17,076 bases of DNA from RGIG6353 sp045590615 (GTDB taxonomy: Bacteria > Bacillota > Clostridia > Oscillospirales > SIG627): assembly GCA_045590615.1 (NCBI GenBank), contig JAZNRH010000014.1, positions 1 to 17,076 on the forward strand, written 5' to 3'. The notes under the pieces are model-generated. The model made no database searches. It had not been told where the DNA came from and worked only from the letters and a program-made list of their open reading frames with translations. A program made the translations under genes and the position numbers. Shown piece by piece: positions 1 to 7,200 of the stretch (position 1 is the stretch's first letter; every line of letters starts with the position of its first letter).

Positions 1-435
1 CCCATTGTTAATCCTTCGGTTACAATCGACGGCAAGACACTCACCTTCAACACAACTCTTCACAGTGGTGAATACGTTGAGTACTTCCCCGAGTTCAACG
101 AGGCATACCTCAACTACTATGGCAAGAAGCTTGACGATAACGACGAGGTTGAAATCAAGGACAAGCTCACCGAAATTGATACTCAGGGCAACGTAATCGA
201 AATTCAGGAGGATTGCACACTTGACGCTCACGTTAAGAAGATTGACTTCGAGGGTATGGTTGAAGTTCCTGCAGGTGAATTCGATTATACCTACAAGGCT
301 GAAACAACAACTGATATAACTTCAAGAGCACAGGTTGTTTTCGGCTTCGCCGGCGAAACAATCGGAAATCCTGAGGGCTGGGTAACTCCCGAATTCTATA
401 TCCCCGAGGATATCGAAAAGGTTGCATTATTCTAA
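1..435 (+). CDS. C-terminal end of a large putative glycoside hydrolase, paralog 1 of 3 (5' end outside the window)
   Basis: The reading frame is open from base 1 and ends with TAA at 433-435, giving 144 residues of a protein whose start lies upstream. The residues align along their whole length with the C-termini of the two larger genes downstream: NPSVTIDGKTLTFNTT here matches NPSITVNGKTMTFNTT in the 1553-aa protein, EYFPEFNEAYLNYY matches EYYPEFNKAYLNYY in paralog 2, and all three share a VVFGF/LVFGF segment followed by a Trp and a short acidic end (DIEKVALF here, DIEKVAEF in paralog 2). The pattern of alternating hydrophobic residues suggests a beta-sandwich accessory module rather than a catalytic domain (inference). 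A hairpin terminator follows at 508-549. Whether this copy has a signal peptide or SLH domains cannot be seen. I am confident that it is a real, truncated-by-window gene and less so about its function. Confidence 0.85.
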   Translation, partial: PIVNPSVTIDGKTLTFNTTLHSGEYVEYFPEFNEAYLNYYGKKLDDNDEVEIKDKLTEIDTQGNVIEIQEDCTLDAHVKKIDFEGMVEVPAGEFDYTYKAETTTDITSRAQVVFGFAGETIGNPEGWVTPEFYIPEDIEKVALF

Positions 436-507
436 AAAATAAAAAACTAAGGTTGTAAAATAACACAAAGAGAAAAGTTAAATTTGTGTAAAATCAACAA
501 AATTGAC

Positions 508-549
508 GTCAGCCACCTGCTATTTTTCCGTAGGTGGTTGACTTTTTTT
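508..549 (+). terminator. Intrinsic terminator of paralog 1
   Basis: The arms GTCAGCCACCTGC (508-520) and GTAGGTGGTTGAC (530-542) pair over 13 positions with two G-T wobbles and a 9-nt loop. They are followed directly by seven T residues (543-549). The hairpin is 72 bp past the stop of the upstream gene. Its 3' arm contains the -35 box of the next promoter. Confidence 0.85.
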
Positions 550-565
550 GAAAAGATGTTACAAT
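538..565 (+). promoter_or_regulatory. Sigma-A promoter of paralog 2, overlapping the preceding terminator
   Basis: TTGACT (538-543), a 16-bp spacer and TACAAT (560-565) form a near-consensus sigma-A promoter. Transcription would start near 572, so translation must begin downstream of that point. This rules out the longer open frame starting at 548 and supports the ATG at 620. The -35 box lies inside the 3' arm and T-tract of the terminator at 508-549. Confidence 0.75.
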
Positions 566-619
566 GTCAACGTAACAAGCACTAAACGACTAAAATATAA
601 TTTGAGATTGGAGAAAAAA

Positions 620-3470
620 ATGAAAAAAACAATCGTTTATGAAAGCGCCTCCTCGCTGTTTTTTGAAAACAGCTTTGTCAAAATTGTGATTGATAAGCAT
701 AACGGCGTAGTTACGTCTCTGTACAACAAAATGAATAACGAGGAAGCAATCGGTGAAAGCGACAACCCTTGGTTCACTTATCTTTACGATGCAAACGGAA
801 ATAAGAATGCTCCCAAAGATATTACTACCGACGGCACTTCCCTCTTCGTTACCTACGAAAATGATATCAAAGCTACTCTTGATATTGAAGTTAAGGAGTT
901 TTATTTCTCGGTTACCCTTATGACAGCTCTGCCCGAGACTGCTTACGGTATTGTAGTATGTAACCTTACAACAAACGCCGAGTGGGAGCTTAATAACCCC
1001 AATGCCTTTGGTCTTTCTGCCGTTCCTATGACAACAACTCTTGACATATCCTACCGTCCCGGTGGCGAAAACAAGACTGCAAGAGCCTTCACCTATGCAT
1101 TCCTTGAGGGTGATATCAGAGGCTCAAAGGTTGGTGTTGCTTTCTCGAGAATGACAGAACATCGTGACCACCTCAAAGCAATTACCGATGACATCGACCC
1201 AAAGCGTGGTATTACCTCAAAGCACGGTGGCGCTTACGCCTACGACAACAGCGACATCTACTCAGACTACGTTCTTCTTTCCTCGGGTCTCACTCCCGAG
1301 ACAGCCGAGGATACAATAAAACTTTGCCAGGAATATAACGTTGAGCAGATTGATATGCATCAGGGTGGTGGTACGTTTGTTCAGGGTGACTTTGACTTCT
1401 GGTGCGCAAGAACACCCGAGGAGCAAGAAAACAAAACCTTCATTCCTGCATCGTTGTTCAAACAAAGAGTTTCCGACAAGGTAAAAAGCAGGTATTCAGC
1501 TCTCGCTCCACACCTATTCATCGCTTGTACCTTACTGGGCAGAACACACCATCTCCGACCCCAAATGGCAAAAGCAGCTTGTAACCTGTCCTGACGTCTG
1601 GACGGTTGGCGAAGATATGAGTGCCGAGGACACCTCAATTAAAACTCTCGAGGATGCCTCAAACGTAGTTATCGTGCCTTCACGTGACATCCCCTACAAT
1701 AACATTCATACAAAGTACCTTCTTATCGACGAGGAAATAATTCTCTTTCAGGGTGGCGACAAAACGGGATTTCCGGAGGCTCAAAGAGGTATGTTCGGAA
1801 CCAAGGCTGTTCCTCACAAAAAGGGAACTGTTATCAAACAGCTTTACGGTTGGTTTGGTATGTTCCAGCCAATTCCATTCTCTGAGCTTTTCTACGAAAT
1901 CGCAAGAAGAACAGCAAAGGCTTATAACGACGGTGGCTTCGATATGATTTACCTTGACGGTCTTGAGTCGTTTGCTCACGAGGGTCTTTGCGATATGAGA
2001 CAAAAGTTCTATCTCTTCGCTGAGTTCGTTCGTGAAGTAATTTCATGCTGTAATACACCACCTATGATAGAATACTCCTCCTTCTTCCCCTGTCTTTGGG
2101 CAGGAAGAGCGAGAGGTGGTGCAGTTGACCATGCAAGAAGAAGCTATAAAAAACACAAGCTTGAACACCTTACAAGATCAAAGCAATTCCTCAATTGCTT
2201 CTACACGGCAACTGCAGGCTGGTTCCACTACGCTCCCGATATGCATGAGGAATTTAAGGACACAGCTGTCAGAACGCTTCATCGTGACGACCTCGACCAC
2301 ATGGGCTCGCTTTGTATCGCTTACAACTTCGGTACAGTATGTCAGCCCTTCTCAATTGAGGCAATGTCGCAGCCTACCCGTCTTTCTCACAACTATAAGT
2401 ACTACGGAATTTACTCCCGTCTGCGTAAGGCTAACTACTTTGCACCCGAAGTAAAAGAGCGACTTCTTGACGGTAATGAGCACAAGCTATTCAAGAAGGC
2501 TGACGGTAGCTGGGCATTCAAGGAGATGAGCTATAAGAAGCACAAAATCTATGACCTCAAGGAAGAAGCCTTCTCAAACGGTACCCTCGTAAATCCCTAT
2601 ACAACTCAGACTCCGTTTATAAGAATAGAGCAGAGATATTCTGCAGGTGACGACGGAGTTCTATTGTATGAATTCGACAAGACAACTCCTGTTAAGAGCT
2701 ACGAGGGCAGTCACATTATAGAGACACTTAACATTCTGGGCAGAAAGGCATTCAAGCTCGAGGTTCTTGGCAACGGTTCTGAAAAAGACGCTCTCCTTAT
2801 CTCAATTACAGGTCCTTCCCACTCGGAAAAGGGACGTATGGATTATTTCGTACCCCTTAACTTTGAAGGCTGGAAAGAAATTGTCCTTGCAGAAGCCAAC
2901 AACGACGACTTTGAAGGCTATGAATTCGAGTTCGATAAAAACAGAGACAAGTCCTATCGTGCCAACGCAGACTTCTCGCAGATAAACGATATTCAGCTTG
3001 CAGTATGTGGAGAGTGTGACGGAGTAAGAATCGGCAGCTTTAAGGCGTACGTTCCCGAAAATGCAACTGCCAAAAATCCAACCGTTACTATTGGTGACAC
3101 GTCAATCACCTTTGATGCTGAGCTTCGCTCATCCGACTACATCGAGTACTACCCCGAATTTAACAAGGCATATCTCAACTACTATATCAAATCAAATGAG
3201 ATTGAAGAGCTTAATCTGGAGGATACTGCAGTCAGTGACAAGTGGAACAACGTTGACAGAGCGCACACTAAGGAAATCAGCTTCAAAGGAGCACTCACCG
3301 TTCCAAGTGGAAGCTTCAGCTTCAGCCTGAAAGAAGAAAGCGAGAGCACAGTACCCGTAAGAGCGCAGGTTGTATTTGGCTTTGAGGGTGATATTATCGA
3401 AAACCCTGAAGGCTGGGCAGCCCCCGAAATTAATATGCCCTCAGATATTGAAAAGGTTGCAGAGTTTTAG
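620..3470 (+). pseudogene. Putative glycoside hydrolase, paralog 2 of 3, non-secreted and split by a frameshift
   Basis: This is one gene in two frames. The ATG at 620 has a GGAG ribosome site at 610-613 and opens MKKTIVYESASS; the frame runs to a stop at 1592-1594. Protein similarity to the 1553-aa paralog ends near 1487 and resumes at 1488 in the frame that ends at 3470. Removing one A from the A5 run at 1483-1487 restores a continuous 949-aa protein reading VKAGIQLSLHTYSS, matching DAGLEMALHTYSS in the paralog. In restored numbering, an N-terminal beta-rich region (about 1-240) is followed by a probable (beta/alpha)8 barrel with the conserved YLDGLESF (D446, E449) and IEYSS (E484), then C-terminal beta-sandwich-like modules (about 680-949). 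D446 and E484 are candidate catalytic acids (inference). There is no signal peptide and no SLH domain, so it looks cytoplasmic. Substrate and family are not recognised. No other stop interrupts the frame, so the break is recent, a sequencing error, or functional. Confidence 0.75.
1483..1487 (+). other. Frameshift site (A5 run) in paralog 2
   Basis: The run of five A residues in GTAAAAAGCAGG is where similarity to the intact paralog changes frame. With four A residues the codons read GTA AAA GCA GGT and stay in the downstream frame. The upstream frame otherwise ends about 110 bases later in residues unlike any paralog. Confidence 0.8.
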
Positions 3471-3496
3471 TTTTCTTATTCAAAAAGCATACGCTC

Positions 3497-3527
3497 TCGT
3501 GTAATATTATCACTACACGATAGTGAT
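3497..3527. repeat. Two overlapping, mutually exclusive hairpins
   Basis: TCGTGTA (3497-3503) pairs with TACACGA (3514-3520). ATCACTA (3509-3515) pairs with TAGTGAT (3521-3527). The second arm of the first hairpin overlaps the first arm and loop of the second, so only one can form at a time. They lie 27-57 bp past the stop of paralog 2. No T-tract follows, so neither is a classic terminator. Confidence 0.5.
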
Positions 3528-3566
3528 ACATTTGCTTTATCGAATTTAATATGTTTGCTGACGCGA

Positions 3567-3599
3567 TGCTGATACGATAAAAGACTTATCGTATCAGCA
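3567..3599. repeat. Perfect 14-bp inverted repeat with 5-nt loop
   Basis: TGCTGATACGATAA (3567-3580) and TTATCGTATCAGCA (3586-3599) are exact reverse complements around AAGAC. The stem would be very stable in RNA, but no T-run follows on either strand. It could end the paralog 2 transcript without a U-tract, protect an RNA end, or be a protein-binding site. The sequence does not decide between these. Confidence 0.65.
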
Positions 3600-3636
3600 G
3601 GTAAAAGGTAATAGATAAGAGTGAAAAAGTATTGAA

Positions 3637-3658
3637 GATTTTCGCCGCGGCGAAAATC
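3637..3658. repeat. 22-bp perfect palindrome
   Basis: GATTTTCGCCG is followed immediately by its exact reverse complement CGGCGAAAATC, with no spacer. Its GC-rich core is unlike the surrounding AT-rich DNA. Confidence 0.7.
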
Positions 3659-3728
3659 AACCGAACTTATTCACTATTCACTTTTACTTCTTACTTCCCG
3701 TACACATCGGCACACAAACGTTATGGTA

Positions 3729-3750
3729 GAAAATCGCTTCGGCGATTTTC
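3729..3750 (+). repeat. Hairpin with C(UUCG)G tetraloop
   Basis: GAAAATCGC (3729-3737) and GCGATTTTC (3742-3750) enclose TTCG, giving a 9-bp stem closed by the very stable C(UUCG)G loop when transcribed from the + strand. A pyrimidine-rich tract follows (TTCCTTTTCTCTC), so weak terminator activity for any transcript coming from paralog 2 is possible. Confidence 0.55.
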
Positions 3751-3808
3751 TTCCTTTTCTCTCGTCTTTTTCACTCTTCACTATACATATCATAGCACAC
3801 CTTCTGCC

Positions 3809-3865
3809 TGACATACAATGACCACTTAATGACAATTTCTGACAGCTATATGACATTGACTGACA
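3809..3865 (+). repeat. Helically phased TGAC(A) array
   Basis: TGAC occurs at 3809, 3819, 3830, 3840, 3851 and 3861, i.e. at steps of 10, 11, 10, 11 and 10 bp. Five of the six continue as TGACA. One extra copy sits out of phase at 3857. The spacing matches one turn of B-DNA, so all six motifs face the same side of the helix. The array runs straight into the DnaA boxes that follow, 12 bp further on. I know of no named motif that this exactly matches. Confidence 0.65.
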
Positions 3866-3872
3866 AGAGAAT

Positions 3873-3947
3873 TTATCCACAATTTATCCACAGAGTTTTC
3901 CACATTGCACGGCGATTTATCCACAATTTACCCACAATTTATCCACA
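3873..3947 (+). promoter_or_regulatory. Cluster of six DnaA boxes
   Basis: TTATCCACA, the consensus DnaA box, occurs exactly at 3873-3881, 3884-3892, 3917-3925 and 3939-3947. One-mismatch versions are TTTTCCACA at 3896-3904 and TTACCCACA at 3928-3936. All are on the + strand, with start-to-start steps of 11, 12, 21, 11 and 11 bp, i.e. one or two helical turns. Such a dense same-strand set is typical of bacterial origins and of DnaA-regulated or DnaA-titrating loci. Identification as DnaA-binding sites is strong from established knowledge. The role as an origin is inference. Confidence 0.85.
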
Positions 3948-3961
3948 ATTCACCCCTCTCG

Positions 3962-4047
3962 TGTTCGCATTTAAGAATTCTCATGTTCGCGTTTATGAAA
4001 GTCTTATGTTCGTATTTGCGAAAGTCTCGTGTTCGCAAGTGCGAACA
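3962..4047 (+). repeat. Four iteron-like TGTTCG direct repeats ending in an inverted repeat
   Basis: TGTTCG starts at 3962, 3984, 4007 and 4030, with steps of 22, 23 and 23 bp. The units share further similarity: TGTTCGC, then TTTA or TTTG, then GAAAGTCT in units 2 and 3. The first is 23 bp after the start of the last DnaA box, so the register is kept. The last copy forms TGTTCGCA-AG-TGCGAACA (4030-4047), an 8-bp dyad. This layout resembles plasmid or phage iterons, but no Rep gene is present in the window. Confidence 0.6.
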
Positions 4048-4048
4048 G

Positions 4049-4104
4049 TAAATAAGAATAATATAAATAAAAATAAATAGAGATAGAATAGAATTATATA
4101 TATA
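4049..4104. other. A+T-rich stretch, candidate DNA unwinding element
   Basis: In these 56 bases there are five G and no C on the + strand (about 91% A+T), and the segment ends in an alternating TATATATA run. It lies directly beside the repeat array, where a duplex-unwinding element would be expected in an origin. No clear DnaA-trio pattern could be read in it. A plain AT-rich promoter-upstream region is the alternative. Confidence 0.5.
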
Positions 4105-4187
4105 GCTGTTCTTTTCTATCCTTTTGTGCATTTAGTACAAGACAACGAACGTACTTTTGAACTATTAGTAGAGGTTTGTAAAAAAGG

Positions 4188-4216
4188 TTGACATTTTTGC
4201 CTTTTGGTAGTACAAT
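4188..4216 (+). promoter_or_regulatory. Sigma-A promoter of the surface hydrolase (paralog 3)
   Basis: TTGACA (4188-4193), a 17-bp spacer and TACAAT (4211-4216) form an almost perfect sigma-A promoter, with a start expected near 4223. That leaves a leader of about 36 nt ahead of the AGGAGGT ribosome site (4249-4255). No operator is evident between promoter and gene. The repeat array ends about 140 bp upstream. Confidence 0.85.
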
Positions 4217-4259
4217 ATACTCATAGTAATATGCCAAAATTTAACCTTAGGAGGTAAAT

Positions 4260-7200
4260 ATGCAAATACGTAAATTTAAGCCATTAATCATTTTGGCGAT
4301 TTCCATTCTCCTCATGGCAACGCTTTTCGCTGTAAGCTCATTTGCCGCGATTTCTGCAGTTGACGGAGTAGTAATCGGACTTGACGCCAACACCAGCTAC
4401 GAGATAGCTCCCGTAACACTCGAAAATTACACTGCCCCCACTTACACAAGTGTTCCGGATAACTCGGTTGAAATCGAAGGGCTCGATGCGGGTATCTACT
4501 ATATAAAGGACACTGCAACAAACTCAATCACTGCTGTTTGGGTTGAGGGTGATGCCGAGGCAAGAAGCGACATCGGTCAATTAGATTATAAAAACCACAC
4601 GAACAGCACAACAGCAACGCAGTGGCTTCAGGTTAATAACAGAGAAGCTGGCTTTATAGCAGGTATATGGACCGGCTCAGAAACGGCTAACGTAAGCAGA
4701 ACCTACTATATGTCGGCTACCGGCGGAAATCACGTATCAAGATTTACTGCAGCAAAGGCATACAAGGGTATTATAACAACAAGAAACCTTCTTTTTGCCT
4801 TCAACGACGTATATTTCAGATACGCTTATCTTCCCGAGGAAATCATTCCTGTTGATGAGCTCATTACTATGGCGTTCTACACAGGTCGCAGACAGGGCTC
4901 TGTTCTTGGTATTAACACATCCAATACAATTTCCTCAAAATATGTCCTTTACACTATGGACAAAACCGGTGCTGTTACCTCTCACACACTTACTTTGCCC
5001 ACTACCTACGGAACGGACAGAAACTATCAGATTATAACACCATTCGCTGATTTTCCAAATATTGACCATAATAGCTGGATTGTAGGTATCGACATCTATC
5101 CTTATGCAGGCTTTACCGCTTCTAACACAAGAAACGCCACGGTTGAATACATGTTTTCAACAGGTGTAAATGCCGAGGAAATAGATGCTATTACATGGGA
5201 CAGCGCATGGAATACCAATGAGTCTGCCGGCGACAAAGCAATCGGTGTAAAGTTCGTAAACACCTGTCTTGCAGTAGAGTACATTCCCGATGCATACATC
5301 ACAAAGGACGAGCTCCATGATTTATCGTCCATGTATCAATACAACGGTGCTAACAAGGCATATATCGAAGGCTATGCAGACGGCTCGTTCCGTCCTGATG
5401 CCAACATAACAAGAGCAGAAGCAGTTACAATTCTTTCAAGACTTGCTGCAAAAGATGAAATCCCCTATTCCTCAGCATCAAGCTTTATTGACTGCACACC
5501 AAACGATTGGTATTTTGCCAACGTTGCTTTTGCAGAGAAAATTGGTATTCTCTCACACATTGCAAGCACACGCTTTAACCCCGATGAGCAAATTACGAGA
5601 GGTGAAGCTGCTCAGCTTATTAACAACATCCTTAAATTTGACTCAAACAGCTCAAGCTTCAGCGACGTAAACGATACCCATAAGTACTATTCAGCAATTA
5701 TTACGCTTGCTGACAATAAAATTATCAATGGCTATGCAGACGGCACGTTCCGTCCCGATGCCAAGATAACCAGAGCTGAGCTTGTTACAATTATCAACAG
5801 AGCATTTAATCTCATTGCAGATAAATACACCGTTGATATGGGCTCGATTGTAAAGAAATTCCCAGACATTGACAGCCACTGGGCTAAGTACCAGATTCTT
5901 ATGGCTGCAAACAATAACGTTAAATCAAAGAATTTTGCAAATTCAGACGGATCAACACTCTACGAAACCGATACCACAATCTGCTTTGAAAACAATTGGT
6001 TTAAGGTTACAATTTTGAAAAGTAATGGTAAGGTTACTGACATTCAAAACAAAGTTACAGGTAAATCAGTCTGGGCTCCCTCTACCTCTTCTGCCTTCTC
6101 TTATATCAAGACAGATAACGGCATTATGCTGACTCCAAAATCGGCGGCTATAGTAAACGGAAGACTTGAAATTACCTACCTCAATGACACTAAGTCATAC
6201 TTTATCATCGAAGCTACAGACAACTACATTACCATTGAAAACGACTCTGAGCTTCCTCACGGCGTTTCAAAGCTCTACTTTGCTAACTTTGCAGTTAACT
6301 CAGAGCTTTCCGACGACCCTGATTCATACAGACTTTCAGCAATTCTTATGAATATCAACACAGGCTCGAATGACTATCCGGGTGGCGAATCAAAGAAGAC
6401 TTCGCTCTTTGCTTTCTCGAAATTCGGAACAATCGGCGCCAAGGGTGCAATCGTATATTCACAGATTGGTGACGTAGTAACAGGACCTCACAGAACACAT
6501 CTCAAGGAAGCTGCAAATGCAATCGACGAGAGAGTTGGTCTCTACTCAAACTCGGGTGGCGCATTTACCCTTGATAACCCGACAGCTTCTCACGACTGTG
6601 CACTCCTATCATCAGGCCTCAGACCCAATAACGTTGACAAGTACGCACACGCAATGAGCTCTGCAAGCATTGAACAGCTCGACATCCATCAGGGTGGCTC
6701 GACCTTCATTCAGGGTGACTTCAACTTCACATGTGCAAGTAGTACCGGTAGCTATAATGGCACAACGTTCACTTCAGCAACAGAATTCAAGGAGAAAATT
6801 GGTCAGACTCTCATCGATGCAGGTCTGGAGATGGCTCTACACACCTACTCATCGGTTGTTTCGCCTTTAGCTAAGAACATTACAAGAGTTCCCGAATGGC
6901 AAAAACAGATTTCCTACACAGAGGACAAAATTCTCACTCTTAAGGAAGACATTACTGCTACAGATACTATAATGCTGACCGAAGAAAGCGCTGCTGACAT
7001 TCAGAACTGGGGTGCAGACGCATACAATACGACCATCGTTAACGCATCTATACCATACATAGGTCCTTATACCCCATACTTCCTCATCGATGAAGAAATC
7101 TTCATTGCAAGTCAGGTAAGCGAAACAGGTCTCTCAAGCATTAAGAGAGCTCAGGCTTATACAACAGCAACCGAACACAAGGCAGGCGCTAAAATCAGAC

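Larger units (their letters stand above)
3611..3784. repeat. MITE-like block with terminal inverted repeats and two internal palindromes
   Basis: The ends ATAGATAAGAGTGAAAAAG (3611-3629) and the complement of 3766-3784 (ATAGTGAAGAGTGAAAAAG) match at 17 of 19 positions in inverted orientation. Inside are a 22-bp perfect palindrome (3637-3658) and a second hairpin (3729-3750) built from the same GATTTTC/GAAAATC arms. The 174-bp block has no coding capacity. I do not see a clear target-site duplication, so a mobile origin is unproven. It could also be a repeated intergenic palindromic element. Confidence 0.4.

Noticed and set aside
463..489. Hairpin ACACAAA / TTTGTGT as a terminator
   Set aside because: The 7-bp stem is AT-rich with a 13-nt loop and no T-run. 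The strong hairpin at 508-549 is the better terminator.
548..619. Possible 24-residue N-terminal extension of paralog 2 from the ATG at 548
   Set aside because: This ATG lies inside the promoter (538-565), upstream of the expected transcription start near 572, and lacks a ribosome site. The ATG at 620 has GGAG and begins right at the conserved domain.
1617..3470. Independent 617-aa gene starting at the ATG at 1617
   Set aside because: The same frame continues upstream to 1488 with clear similarity to the paralog (AGIQLSLHTYSS and onward), and no ribosome site precedes 1617. It is the 3' part of the frameshifted gene.
3873..4047. CRISPR array
   Set aside because: The repeats are only 6-9 bp, adjacent units are 11 or 22-23 bp apart and the intervening bases are too short for spacers. 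DnaA boxes and iterons explain them better.
4030..4047. LexA (SOS) box
   Set aside because: The Gram-positive LexA site has GAAC followed by GTTC around a 4-bp centre. Here the half-sites are in the opposite order (GTTCG then CGAAC), so the match is only superficial.
3829..4131. Short open frames on both strands across the origin-like array
   Set aside because: They run through the DnaA boxes, the TGTTCG repeats and AT-rich DNA, have no ribosome sites, and their translations are low-complexity reflections of the repeats.
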